Positions 43,758-51,977 of a stretch of DNA of 64,000 nt are shown piece after piece. Numbering within the stretch: position 1 is the stretch's first letter; the number at the start of each line of letters is the position of its first letter. The notes beneath the pieces are model-generated. The model did no database searches. It was not told the DNA's origin and saw only the letters and a program-made list of their open reading frames with translations. Position numbers and translations under genes: made by a program. The DNA comes from Streptomyces griseochromogenes (GTDB lineage Bacteria; Actinomycetota; Actinomycetes; Streptomycetales; Streptomycetaceae): assembly GCF_001542625.1 (NCBI RefSeq), contig NZ_CP016279.1:7626001-7690000 (forward strand), given 5' to 3'.

Positions 43758-44032
43758 GCAGCCGTTTCGGACAACTCCCGTGCGCGGTCGGCGTGAACCT
43801 GGGGGTGTCCGCTCCACATGACCGAGGGAACCGGGCGAAGCGGCCATGGCCTGCGGATTCGGTGGCCTGCCGGGGGGCGTACAGCCTTATCAGGAACGGC
43901 ACTTCACCACCGCCCGCGGCCTGTGCACCCGACAGCCCTCCAGGGCATATGCCTTCTGGTCTGGCCCGACCGGGGACGCGCCCGGCGTCGGCGGTGACCA
44001 ACCCCATACGTTCTGCGTAGCCATGCGGTAGC

Positions 44033-44058
44033 GCACTGTCAGTGCTTGCGCCTAGGCT
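44033..44058 (+). promoter_or_regulatory. Leaderless promoter with 13-bp palindrome
   Basis: GCACTG-T-CAGTGC (44033-44045) is a perfect palindrome, followed by TAGGCT (44053-44058), a -10-like box seven bases before the ATG of a 59-codon gene. The palindrome would occupy the -20 to -33 region, a good repressor site. Confidence 0.5.
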
Positions 44059-44065
44059 GGTCCGC

Positions 44066-44245
44066 ATGTCCCCCGATTCCCTGCCCCCTGGTTCCGTGCG
44101 GTCTGCTGCCGAGGTAAACGAGCAGATCCGGGCGCTGTGGCTGCGTACGGGCGGCACCCTGTCGGCCCAGGAGCGCGCGGAGTACGAGCTGCTGGTGGTC
44201 GAGTGGGCCGCGGCCATCCGCGGGGAGATCATCGAGGCGGCCTGA
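44066..44245 (+). CDS. Small acidic protein of unknown function
   Basis: The 59-residue protein starts MSPDSLPPGSV and has a helical core EVNEQIRALWLRTGGTLSAQERAEYELLVVEWAAAIRGEI with regularly spaced hydrophobic and acidic residues. Small conserved proteins of this form are common in Streptomyces without assigned role. The leaderless promoter pattern at the ATG supports it as real. It is convergent with the DUF4291 gene 44 bases away. No partner is evident. Confidence 0.6.
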   Translation: MSPDSLPPGSVRSAAEVNEQIRALWLRTGGTLSAQERAEYELLVVEWAAAIRGEIIEAA

Positions 44246-44289
44246 GCCCGCGGTCGGGACCCGAGCAGACCCCGAGGAGCCCCCCGCCC

Positions 44290-44913
44290 CTACGCCCGCA
44301 GGTGCGCGAGCACCTCGTCGGCCCCGGGGTACGGCCGCTCCTCGGGCAGCAGCCCGGCCGCCCGGTCGAGGTCGCCGGCCCGCACCGACGCGTGGATCTC
44401 CGTCGCCAACGGCGTCACGTCCTCGATGCCGACGATCCACTCGTCGGCATACCGGGCGGCCGCCTCGCCCGCGAGGCCGAGCTGCAGCGAGCGGTGCGGC
44501 AGCGCGTTGAGGTGCAGATCCCGCTCGGGGTCCCACTGGACACGGGCCGGGGCCTGCCTCAACTCCCGCTTCCAGGCGGCCTGGTTCGCGTGCAGACCGG
44601 ACACGTAGTGCGACAGACAGGCGTGCCGCAGGGCCCATTCGAAGCCGTCGCGGCCGATCTCGACGGCGAGGACCGTCTCCTGGCCCTCCTTGGTGCCCCA
44701 GCCGCAGCGGTACATCATCCACAGGAAGGACGGCTTGATCCAGGTCATCCGCTCCCGCTTCCAGGAGGCGGGGAAGCGGCCGGTGCGGGCCGCCGGGACG
44801 CCGATCTCCGGCCGGTAGGCCTGGTAGACGGTGACGGTGGACTCGGTGTGGCGGGCCCGGATGCGGAACTTCGGCTCGTCCGCGCCCGACGGTTCGACTG
44901 ATTGATCGTTCAC
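44290..44913 (-). CDS. DUF4291-family protein
   Basis: The 207-residue protein matches the DUF4291 pattern: YQAYRPEIGVPAARTGRFPA near residue 30, WIKPSFLWMMYRCGWG near 55, and IQ/VQWDPERD with NALPHRSLQLGL near 140. Function is unknown; the family has a conserved Arg/Trp/His set that hints at nucleotide or RNA chemistry but this is not shown. The GTG (VNDQSVEP) is chosen since upstream sequence is not family-like and the divergent NTF2-like promoter lies there. Confidence 0.75.
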   Translation of the reverse strand: MNDQSVEPSGADEPKFRIRARHTESTVTVYQAYRPEIGVPAARTGRFPASWKRERMTWIKPSFLWMMYRCGWGTKEGQETVLAVEIGRDGFEWALRHACLSHYVSGLHANQAAWKRELRQAPARVQWDPERDLHLNALPHRSLQLGLAGEAAARYADEWIVGIEDVTPLATEIHASVRAGDLDRAAGLLPEERPYPGADEVLAHLRA

Positions 44914-44969
44914 AAGGACAGGTTCGGCTGCCGGCCGGGTCGCGCACCAGCGAATATCCGGCGCGCCTC

Positions 44970-44998
44970 TTGGCACCTGGCCCCCGGTGTCCAACACT
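44970..44998 (+). promoter_or_regulatory. Promoter for leaderless NTF2-like gene
   Basis: TTGGCA and AACACT are separated by 17 bases, and AACACT is six bases before the ATG at 45005. Transcription would start at or next to the start codon. Confidence 0.5.
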
Positions 44999-45004
44999 GT
45001 GCCG

Positions 45005-45487
45005 ATGACGCAGCGTGTGGAGCTCGCGACCGTGATGGACCGGCTGGCCGTGGACGAGCTGGTCACCGAGTACGCCGGGGCGGTGGACGACGGTGACTGG
45101 GCGGCGTACCGGAGGCTGTTCACCGCGGACGGGCGGGCCGACTACCGTTCCGCGGGCGGCATCGAGGGCGAGGCCGGCCGGGTGGCCGGCTGGCTCGCCG
45201 AGAGCCTGGAGCTGTTCGCGATGCGACAGCATCTGATCGTCAACCGCCGGGTGCGTTTCGGGATCCTGGAGCACGACACCGGGGACACCGCCCGGGTGCG
45301 GGCCGACTACATGAACCCGATGCGGTTCGCGGGCGCCGGTCGCCCGGGCGCCCCGGACCTGGTGTGCGGCGGCCGGTACGACTTCGGGGTGCTGCGCACG
45401 CCGGAGGGCTGGCGGCTGCGCGAGGTCGTCGTGCACGAGCTGTGGCGCCGGATGCCGGACCACGGCCCGGCGGCCGCACCCGAGTGA
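45005..45487 (+). CDS. NTF2-like/SnoaL-type protein
   Basis: The 160-residue alpha+beta barrel protein has the NTF2-like opening LAVDELVTEYAGAVDDGDWAAYRRLFTADGRADYR (residues 14-50) and a VRADYMNPM strand with GGRYDFGVLRTPEGWRLREVVVHELW near the C-terminus. Members include SnoaL cyclases, dehydratases and catalysis-free binding proteins; His in MRQHLIVNRRV may be functional. Substrate unknown. ATG fits the leaderless promoter upstream; a GTG six codons earlier would lie inside the promoter. Confidence 0.72.
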   Translation: MTQRVELATVMDRLAVDELVTEYAGAVDDGDWAAYRRLFTADGRADYRSAGGIEGEAGRVAGWLAESLELFAMRQHLIVNRRVRFGILEHDTGDTARVRADYMNPMRFAGAGRPGAPDLVCGGRYDFGVLRTPEGWRLREVVVHELWRRMPDHGPAAAPE

Positions 45488-45571
45488 GCCGCCGGGCCGC
45501 CCCACGGCCCTCTGTCGGAGATCGCTTCCGGCGCGCACACTGGAAGTCAGCCCTGGGTAGGGAGACTCCGT

Positions 45572-47137
45572 ATGAGGACGATCGACCGCTGGCTGACCTC
45601 CCCTTGGCGGCGCTCCTGCGTCGTCGCCGTCGCGGGCGCCCTGCCCGTGTTCGCGTTCCCGGCGCCTTCGCTGTGGTGGTTCGCGTACATCGCGCTGGTG
45701 CCGTGGATCCTGCTGGCCCGCTCGGCGCCGACCGGCCGCCGGGCCGCGTACGACGGCTGGTTGGGCGGCTTCGGGTTCATGGTGGCCGTGCACCACTGGC
45801 TGCTGCCGAGCCTGCACGTGTTCATCTTCCTGATAGCCGGGCTGCTGAGCCTGCTCTGGGCGCCCTGGGGCTGGCTGGTGCGCCGGTTCCTCGGCGGGGT
45901 GCCCTCGGCGGGGCGGGTCCTGGCCGGGCTGCTGGTGCTGCCGTCGGCATGGCTGGCGGTGGAGCTGGTCCGCTCCTGGCAGGGCCTCGGCGGGCCCTGG
46001 GGCATGCTCGGCTCCAGCCAGTGGCAGGTGGGCCCGGCGCTGCGGCTGGCGTCGGTGGGCGGGGTCTGGCTGCTCAGCTTCCTGGTGGTGGCCGTCAATG
46101 TGGCGGCGGCGGTGCTGATATCCGTGCGCCGGGCCCGGACACCGGCCGTGGCCTCACTGCTCGCCACGGCCGCGGCGACCTCGGCGGCCTGGGCCTGGGC
46201 GCCCCGCCCGGACGTCGACGGCCGGGTGCGGATCGCCGTCGTCCAGCCGGGCATCGTGGACGGACACGACAGCCCCGACCGGCGTTTCGACCGCGAGGAA
46301 CAGCTGACCCGCCGGCTCGCCGGGCAGGACGTCGACCTGGTCGTGTGGGGCGAGTCCAGCGTCGGCTTCGATCTCGGCGACCGGCCCGACCTGGCCCGGC
46401 GCATCGCCGCCCTCTCCCGGCAGACCGGCGCCGATGTGCTGGTCAACGTGGACGCCCACCGCTCCGACCGGCCCGGCATCTACAAGAGTTCGGTGCTCAT
46501 GGGCCCGAACGGCCCGACCGGCGACCGCTACGACAAGATGCGGCTCATCCCGTTCGGCGAGTACGTCCCGGCCCGCTCGCTGCTGGGCTGGGCCACCTCG
46601 GTCGGCAAGGCGGCCGGCGAGGACCGGCGGCGCGGCACCGAGCAGGTCGTGATGAACGTGGGGCACGGGCTGCGGGTCGGCCCGCTGGTGTGCTTCGAGA
46701 CCGCGTTCCCCGACATGAGCCGCCACCTGGCCGCGGACGGCGCCGACATGCTCCTCGGCCAGTCGTCCACCTCGACGTTCCAGGGCAGCTGGGCCCCGGA
46801 GCAGCATGCCTCGCTGGCCGCGCTGCGCGCCGCCGAGACCGGCCGCCCGATGGTGCACGCGACCCTGACCGGCGTCTCCGCCGTCTACGGCCCGAGCGGG
46901 CAGCGCCTCGGTCCGTGGCTCGGCACCGACGCGAGCACCGCCCGCGTGTACGAGGTACCGCTGGCGCACGGTGTCACCCCGTACGTCCGCTACGGCGACT
47001 GGCCGGTGCACGGCGCGCTGCTGGTGCTGGCCGCCGCGTGCGTGACCGAAGGGGCGCGGGCGCTCAGGCTTCGCCGGACACCGCTCGTACCACCCGTTCG
47101 CACAGTTCATGGGTCGCCAGTGCGTCACGCGCGCTGA
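45572..47137 (+). CDS. lnt: Apolipoprotein N-acyltransferase
   Basis: The 521-residue enzyme has six to eight N-terminal helices and a C-terminal carbon-nitrogen-hydrolase domain with the triad Glu261 (WGESS), Lys322 (YDKMRLIPFGEYVP) and Cys374 (VCFETAF), all present. It adds the third acyl chain to lipoprotein N-termini on the outer face of the membrane, acting on proteins like those at 50.0, 53.5 and 56.9 kb. GGGAG precedes the ATG. Its last 74 bases overlap the convergent Gfo/Idh gene, an unusual amount. Confidence 0.9.
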   Translation: MRTIDRWLTSPWRRSCVVAVAGALPVFAFPAPSLWWFAYIALVPWILLARSAPTGRRAAYDGWLGGFGFMVAVHHWLLPSLHVFIFLIAGLLSLLWAPWGWLVRRFLGGVPSAGRVLAGLLVLPSAWLAVELVRSWQGLGGPWGMLGSSQWQVGPALRLASVGGVWLLSFLVVAVNVAAAVLISVRRARTPAVASLLATAAATSAAWAWAPRPDVDGRVRIAVVQPGIVDGHDSPDRRFDREEQLTRRLAGQDVDLVVWGESSVGFDLGDRPDLARRIAALSRQTGADVLVNVDAHRSDRPGIYKSSVLMGPNGPTGDRYDKMRLIPFGEYVPARSLLGWATSVGKAAGEDRRRGTEQVVMNVGHGLRVGPLVCFETAFPDMSRHLAADGADMLLGQSSTSTFQGSWAPEQHASLAALRAAETGRPMVHATLTGVSAVYGPSGQRLGPWLGTDASTARVYEVPLAHGVTPYVRYGDWPVHGALLVLAAACVTEGARALRLRRTPLVPPVRTVHGSPVRHAR

Positions 47138-47966
47138 GCACCGTGCCCGTGCGCACGGCGTCGAGGAAGGCGAGGACCGCCTGCTCGATGCCGCGCTGCC
47201 GGGCCACCGGCACCCAGTCGCCGCGCCGGCGCACCGTCGGCTGTCCCTTGTGGTCGATCACCTCGGCCATGTTCAGCACCTGACGCTTGGTGTCCTGGCC
47301 CGAGACCTCCAGGATCTCCTCGGCCGAGCCGCTGAGCCGGTTCATCACGCCGAGCGCGGTGAAGCCGTCCCCGGCCAGCTGGAGCACCACGTGGTGGAGC
47401 AGCCCGGCCTCGCAGCGCGCACGCACGGTCACGTCGTCGACCGGGCCCGGGACCAGGAACCGCAGCGTGTCGACGACGTGGATGAAGTCGTCGAGGATCA
47501 TCGAGCGCGGTTCCTCGGGCAGCCCGATCCGGTTCTTCTGCATGAGGATCAGCTCGCGCGGATGGTCCAGGCACTGCGTGTAGGAGGGGGCGTGGCGCCG
47601 GTTGAAGCCGACGAGGAGACCGACGCCGCGCCGCTCGGCCAGGGCCACGAGCCGTTCGGAGTCGGCGAGCTCGTAGGCGAGGGGCTTGTCGACGTACGTG
47701 GGTACGCCCGCCTCCAGCAGCCGGGTGACGATCTCCGGGTGGACGGTGGTGGGCGCGTGCACGAAGGCCGCGTCGAGTCCCGCGGCGAGCAGGGAGTCCA
47801 GGGTCGTGTGCCGCCGGTCCGCCGGCAGGTGGAGCGAGTCCGCGACCCGGGCGAGGGTCTCGGGCGTGCGGGTCTGGAGGTGGAGCTCGATCTCCGGCTG
47901 CGTGCTCAGCACCGGCAGGTACGCCTTCTGCGCGATGTCCCCGAGTCCGATGCAGCCGACCTTCAA
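47064..47966 (-). CDS. Gfo/Idh/MocA-family oxidoreductase
   Basis: The 300-residue NAD(P)-binding dehydrogenase has GLGDIAQKAYLPVL near residue 7, APTTVHPE near 72, and VDKPLAYELADSERL near 93 (catalytic-type Lys94), with a short C-terminal domain including DDFIHVVDTLRFL near 160. Substrate unknown, perhaps a sugar derivative. The start is TTG, overlapping the stop of the upstream monooxygenase as TTGA with GGGAGAG nearby, so translation is coupled. Its 3' end overlaps lnt by 74 bases on the opposite strand. Confidence 0.82.
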   Translation of the reverse strand: MKVGCIGLGDIAQKAYLPVLSTQPEIELHLQTRTPETLARVADSLHLPADRRHTTLDSLLAAGLDAAFVHAPTTVHPEIVTRLLEAGVPTYVDKPLAYELADSERLVALAERRGVGLLVGFNRRHAPSYTQCLDHPRELILMQKNRIGLPEEPRSMILDDFIHVVDTLRFLVPGPVDDVTVRARCEAGLLHHVVLQLAGDGFTALGVMNRLSGSAEEILEVSGQDTKRQVLNMAEVIDHKGQPTVRRRGDWVPVARQRGIEQAVLAFLDAVRTGTVLSARDALATHELCERVVRAVSGEA

Positions 47967-49162
47967 CGTGCTCTCCCCTGCCGGTTTCCTGCGGGTTCCT
48001 TCCCGGAAGCATAAGGGGGCCGCCAGTCGGCGATGCCGTCGAAGCTCCGCAGGAACAGTGCCGGTCCGGCCTTGGAGAGCGCGGCGACCGCGGTGTCGCG
48101 TACGGCGACGGCGGTGCGGCTTCGCGCCATGTTGAGGCGGGCCACCTTGACGGCCTGGCGGGCGATCGCGGTCGTACGGGGAAGCCGGGCGGCCGTGTAG
48201 GCGGTGAGGTCGTGGGCGTGGTGGGCGAGGACGACTGCGTCCTCGACGGCCTGGTTGCCGCCCTGGCCCAGGGTCGGCGGCATGGCGTGGGCCGCGTCGC
48301 CGAGGAGGGCGACCCGGCCGGCGTGGAAAGCGGGCAGCGGCCGGGCGATGTGGTGGACGTCGTGGCGCAGCACGTCCTCGGGGCGGGCGGCGGCGATGAC
48401 GGCGGGGACCGGATCGTGCCAGTTCCCGAAGCGGCGCCGCAGTTCGGCCTTCTCGTCGTCGGGGGCGCGCTCCCCGGCCGGGGTCATGGCGGCCGCGTAG
48501 GCGTAGACCCGGCCGTCCTTGAGCGGGTGCGTGCCCCAGATGCGGCCCCGGCCCCAGGTCTCGTGCGAGGCGAAATCCGCACCGGGCACCGGGATCAGGA
48601 CCCGCCAGGTCGTGAACCCGGCGTAGACGGGCCCCGGGTGGGCGGGGAACAGCACGCCGCGGACGCGGGAGTTGACGCCGTCCGCGCCGACCACCAGATC
48701 GGCTTCGCGTTCCTCGGCTTCCCCGGCGCCGCAGATCACCCGGGCCGGGCGGGTGCCGTCCCCGGGGTCGGCGAGGCTCGCGGCGGCACCTGTGCGCACA
48801 GTGCCGGGCGGGAGCAGGGCGGCGAGGCGGTCGACGAGGGTGGTCCGGGCCAGCAGCACCAGGGGGCCGCCGAAGCGGGCGGCCGCGGCCTCGGCGTTCG
48901 AGCGGGACAGCCAGCGCCCGCCGGGGGTGCGCAGGCCCCCGTCGCCCTGCCAGGCGGCCAGGTCGCGGATCTCGTCACCGATGCCGAGGACGTCCAGGGC
49001 ACGCAGGGCGTTCGGGGCGAGCGAGATGGCCGCGCCCACCGGCTCAAGCGAGGGGGCCCGCTCGAACACGGTGACGTCCCAGCCGCGCTGGTGCAGGGCC
49101 GCGGCCGCGGCCAGGCCTCCGATTCCGCCGCCGATGACGATCGCGCGCGCCGACTGTGCCAT
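47963..49162 (-). CDS. FAD-dependent aromatic-ring-type monooxygenase
   Basis: The 399-residue flavoprotein has the Rossmann VIGGGIGGLAAAAAL near residue 9, DLVVGADGVNSRVR near 155 and the GDAAHAMPPTLGQGGNQAVEDA motif near 290, matching salicylate/6-hydroxynicotinate hydroxylase-like (UbiH-type) enzymes. It probably hydroxylates an aromatic or polyketide substrate with NAD(P)H and O2. It is divergent from a TetR regulator, with two identical-type operators between, and coupled to the Gfo/Idh gene. Expression is probably repressed until a phenolic compound binds the TetR protein. Confidence 0.88.
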   Translation of the reverse strand: MAQSARAIVIGGGIGGLAAAAALHQRGWDVTVFERAPSLEPVGAAISLAPNALRALDVLGIGDEIRDLAAWQGDGGLRTPGGRWLSRSNAEAAAARFGGPLVLLARTTLVDRLAALLPPGTVRTGAAASLADPGDGTRPARVICGAGEAEEREADLVVGADGVNSRVRGVLFPAHPGPVYAGFTTWRVLIPVPGADFASHETWGRGRIWGTHPLKDGRVYAYAAAMTPAGERAPDDEKAELRRRFGNWHDPVPAVIAAARPEDVLRHDVHHIARPLPAFHAGRVALLGDAAHAMPPTLGQGGNQAVEDAVVLAHHAHDLTAYTAARLPRTTAIARQAVKVARLNMARSRTAVAVRDTAVAALSKAGPALFLRSFDGIADWRPPYASGKEPAGNRQGRAR

Positions 49163-49176
49163 GACCCCTCCCGGAG

Positions 49177-49216
49177 ACTACACCTGTAGTACCCATGACC
49201 TTACTACAGCCGTAGT
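49177..49216. promoter_or_regulatory. Two TetR-type operators
   Basis: ACTAC-ACCT-GTAGT (49177-49190) and ACTAC-AGCC-GTAGT (49203-49216) are perfect five-base dyads, 26 bases apart, between divergent monooxygenase and TetR starts. The second lies just upstream of TAGGGT (49225-49230), the -10-like box six bases before the TetR ATG, so binding would block that promoter. Confidence 0.8.
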
Positions 49217-49236
49217 GAGACGGGTAGGGTCGGCCC

Positions 49237-49827
49237 ATGCCCGTACGCACCCCCAGCACGTCCCGCGCCGATCTCGTGGCCGACACCGCCCTCGCCCTGC
49301 TCGCCGGGCGCGGGATGCGCGGGTTGACCCACCGGGCGGTGGACGAGGCGGCCGGACTGCCCCAGGGCTCCACGTCGAACCTGGCACGCACCCGGCAGGC
49401 ACTGCTGGAACTCGCGGTACGGCGGCACGCCGACCGGGAGGCGCGTCTGCTCGCGCCGGCGGAGGCGACGGATCCGCACGGCGGGCCGGACGCACTGGCC
49501 GAGGTGCTGGCCCTGGCGGTCCACCGCTCCCTGACCCAGGGGCGCGACCTGCTCATCGCCCGCTACGAACTGGCCCTGGAGGCGACCCGCCGCCCCGAAC
49601 TGCGGGCCTACTACGACGCGGCCGGAGCCGTCTTCAAGGACCGGCTGGCCGCGATGCTCACCGCCGTCGGCTCCACGGACCCGGCCCGGCATGTGCTGTC
49701 TCTGGTCGCCTGGGCGGACGGGCTGATGTTCTCCTGCGCGGCCGGTTCCTTCAGTGCCGAGGTGCCGAGCCTGGAGGAGGTGCGCAGGGGGCTGCGGGAG
49801 CTGCTGGCGGGGATGCTGGGCACCTGA
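49237..49827 (+). CDS. TetR-family repressor
   Basis: The 196-residue protein has an N-terminal helix-turn-helix (about 10-55; ADTALALLAGRGMRGLTHRAVDEAAGLPQGSTSNLARTRQALLELA) and an all-helical ligand domain with the LVAWADGLMFSCAAG segment near 155. It should repress the divergent FAD monooxygenase operon and itself through the two ACTAC-N4-GTAGT boxes. The mRNA is probably leaderless. The inducer is unknown but is likely the monooxygenase substrate. Confidence 0.88.
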   Translation: MPVRTPSTSRADLVADTALALLAGRGMRGLTHRAVDEAAGLPQGSTSNLARTRQALLELAVRRHADREARLLAPAEATDPHGGPDALAEVLALAVHRSLTQGRDLLIARYELALEATRRPELRAYYDAAGAVFKDRLAAMLTAVGSTDPARHVLSLVAWADGLMFSCAAGSFSAEVPSLEEVRRGLRELLAGMLGT

Positions 49828-49963
49828 ACACCGCCGACGCCCCGCTGTGCGTCACCCTCGACACCCGAGATGCACCCGCGGGGGGCACGGGATCACCCCT
49901 GCGGGTGAGACGGCCTCCGGTGCACGGTGCCAAGGCGGCCGCCGACCCAGCAGAGTTGCCCGG

Positions 49964-50449
49964 GTGCATCGAACGACGACCATCGCAGCGCTTGTGGCCA
50001 CCGTGGCCGTCTCGGCCCTCGCCGGCTGTGTGACGGTGCACCGCCCGCCGGCTCCCGGTCGCCCGGCGGACAGCCAGACCTCGCGGCCGGCGGCACCCCG
50101 GCCGGACGGCAGTGCCTGGCCGCGCGTGGTGCAGGCCCCGGCCCGGGAGGCGCTGGAGCTGGTCGGCCCGTCCCGGCGTCCCGGACACACCGCGCCGGCC
50201 ACGCCGCGCCGGGCGGTCCCGGCTCCGGCGGCACCACCGGCCCCGCATCGCCCGCCGTCCCCGCCCGCTGCCGCCCGTCACCACCACCAGCCGCGGCCGG
50301 TCCGCCCCCGGCGGCCGCGGGCCGACGTTCCGCAGGTGGCGCCGCCGGCCGCGAAGGCCCCGGGCGTGTGCGCGCTCGGCAGGCAGTACGGCGGCTGGCG
50401 GAAGGACAGCCCCGAGGCGGTGATCTGCGAGGGGACGTACGGGCATTGA
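49964..50449 (+). CDS. Proline/Ala/His-rich lipoprotein
   Basis: The 161-residue protein has a lipoprotein signal with lipobox LAGC at residue 22 (MHRTTTIAALVATVAVSALAGC) and a low-complexity mature part rich in Pro, Ala, Arg and His, ending in a short ordered segment CALGRQYGGWRKDSPEAVICEGTYGH with two Cys. The ordered tail is a recurring Streptomyces motif of unknown role. The start is GTG. It stands downstream of the TetR gene by 136 bases and is convergent with the TPR-like gene. Likely anchored outside the membrane. Confidence 0.65.
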   Translation: MHRTTTIAALVATVAVSALAGCVTVHRPPAPGRPADSQTSRPAAPRPDGSAWPRVVQAPAREALELVGPSRRPGHTAPATPRRAVPAPAAPPAPHRPPSPPAAARHHHQPRPVRPRRPRADVPQVAPPAAKAPGVCALGRQYGGWRKDSPEAVICEGTYGH

Positions 50450-50476
50450 CCCGGCCTCCTCGGGGCGATACGCCCG

Positions 50477-50998
50477 CTACGGGGTGGGCCGCTGCCGCGG
50501 CGGTGCCCACCCGTCGCCGTCCGCGGCGCCGTCCTCCCCGAGTCGCAGCTCCAGGCGGCTGATCGCCGCCCGTACCCCGGCGCCGTAGGCGTCGTCGGCG
50601 AGGGCTCCGGCCGCGCGGCGGGCCCGGGTCAGATGGATGCGGGCGGCCTCGGAGCGGCCCAGCTTCAGATAGTCGGCGGCGAGGTTGAGATGCAGCGAGG
50701 GGTAGAAGCCGCGGACGGCGGACGGGTCCGACCCGGACCGCCCGGCCGCCAGTTCCTCCGCCGCCGACAAGGCCCTGAGGTCCCACGCCAGTTCGTCGGC
50801 CGGGTCGTCCTGGGTGTCGGCCAGGTAGTGCGCCAGCGTGCAGCGGTGCAGCGGGTCTCCGGCCTCGCCCATCTCGGCCCACAGTTCCAGGAAGCGGCGC
50901 CGGGCCTCCTCACGGTCACCGCCGTGATGCAGCATCACGACCTGCCCGATCCGCGTCAGCACGGCATCCGGCACCGCCTGCTCCTGTCGCTCCGCCAC
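50477..50998 (-). CDS. TPR-like helical protein
   Basis: The 173-residue all-alpha protein has antiparallel helix pairs suggesting two or three degenerate tetratricopeptide repeats (VVMLHHGGDREEARRRFLELWAEMGEAGDPLHRCTLAHYLAD; SLHLNLAADYLKLGRSEAARIHLTRARRAAGAL). It probably mediates protein contacts. The GTG with GGAGG five bases upstream is clearly the start; sequence before it is not conserved in type. It follows ung on the same strand after a 213-base gap with a hairpin, so it is likely transcribed separately. Confidence 0.75.
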   Translation of the reverse strand: MAERQEQAVPDAVLTRIGQVVMLHHGGDREEARRRFLELWAEMGEAGDPLHRCTLAHYLADTQDDPADELAWDLRALSAAEELAAGRSGSDPSAVRGFYPSLHLNLAADYLKLGRSEAARIHLTRARRAAGALADDAYGAGVRAAISRLELRLGEDGAADGDGWAPPRQRPTP

Positions 50999-51138
50999 GG
51001 TGCCCTCCGGGGTTTGCCGGGTTGTCCGATCCCGACGGTAATCGGCGGCGTCGGGATTTCTGGTCAGGCTGCGCCGTTGCGCGAGGGGCCGATGGCCGGG
51101 TGCGGGTCCGTCGCGGCCGGTCGCGCCCGCGCGGCGGA

Positions 51139-51156
51139 GCCGCATATCGATGCGGC
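51139..51156 (-). terminator. Hairpin between ung and the TPR-like gene
   Basis: GCCGCAT pairs with ATGCGGC around an ATCG loop, with extra pairing outside. It lies about 55 bases beyond the ung stop on the coding strand. A modest terminator candidate. Confidence 0.5.
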
Positions 51157-51211
51157 CCCGCGTACCTCATGAAGCTGCGAGACCCCCCGGCCCCGCCGCC
51201 CCTGTCGCCCG

Positions 51212-51895
51212 TCAGCCCAGGTTCGTGATGCGCCAGTCGATCGGCTCGTGCCCCTGCGCGGCGATCGCCTCGTCGATCTGCGTGAACGGGCGGGATCCGA
51301 AGAACTTCTTCGCGGACAGCGGCGAGGGGTGCGCGCCCTTGACCACGACGTGCCGGGTCTCGTCGATCAGCGGGAGCTTCTTCTGCGCGTAGTTGCCCCA
51401 CAGCACGAAGACGGCCGGGTCGGGCCGGTCGGCGACCGCTCGGATGACGGCGTCGGTGAACTTCTCCCAGCCCTTGCCCTTGTGCGAGTTGGCCTCGCCG
51501 GCCCGGACGGTGAGCACCGCGTTGAGCAGCAGCACGCCCTGCTCGGCCCACGGCATCAGATAGCCGTTGTCCGGGACGGGCAGGCCCAGCTCCTCCTGCA
51601 TCTCCTTGTAGATGTTCCGCAGGGAGGGCGGGGTCTTCACGCCCGGGCGGACGGAGAAGCACAGGCCGTGGCCCTGGCCCTCGCCGTGGTACGGGTCCTG
51701 GCCGAGGACGAGGACCTTGACCTTCTCGTACGGCGTCGCCTCCAGCGCGGCGAAGACCTCCTCGCGCGGCGGATAGACGGGGCCCTTCGCCCGCTCCTCC
51801 TCGACGAACTCGGTCAGCTCCTTGAAGTAGGGCTGCTCCAGCTCGTCGCCCAGAACCCCGCGCCAGGACTCGGGCAGCATGGCGATGTCGGTCAC
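51212..51895 (-). CDS. ung: Uracil-DNA glycosylase
   Basis: The 227-residue family-1 enzyme removes uracil from DNA. It has the water-activating loop GQDPYHGEGQGHGL with Asp67, the LLNAVLTV strand and the HPSPLS minor-groove loop with the catalytic His near 190. GTG (MTDIAMLPESW) behind GAGGA is chosen over a GTG nine codons earlier; this gives the standard length. With the AlkD-like and AlkZ-like genes it is the third base-excision enzyme in the window, though the three are not linked in operons. Confidence 0.95.
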   Translation of the reverse strand: MTDIAMLPESWRGVLGDELEQPYFKELTEFVEEERAKGPVYPPREEVFAALEATPYEKVKVLVLGQDPYHGEGQGHGLCFSVRPGVKTPPSLRNIYKEMQEELGLPVPDNGYLMPWAEQGVLLLNAVLTVRAGEANSHKGKGWEKFTDAVIRAVADRPDPAVFVLWGNYAQKKLPLIDETRHVVVKGAHPSPLSAKKFFGSRPFTQIDEAIAAQGHEPIDWRITNLG

Positions 51896-51977
51896 GTCAA
51901 CGTCCTCACGATGTGCGGTCACTTGCAGATCTCAGAACCTACAGGCGACCACTGACAACCGGTGCCGGCCGGCGGAA

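Noticed and set aside
49873..49907. CACCCGC/GCGGGTG inverted repeat after the TetR gene
   Set aside because: The seven-base arms are separated by 21 bases and such pairs are common in this G+C-rich DNA; too weak to call a terminator.
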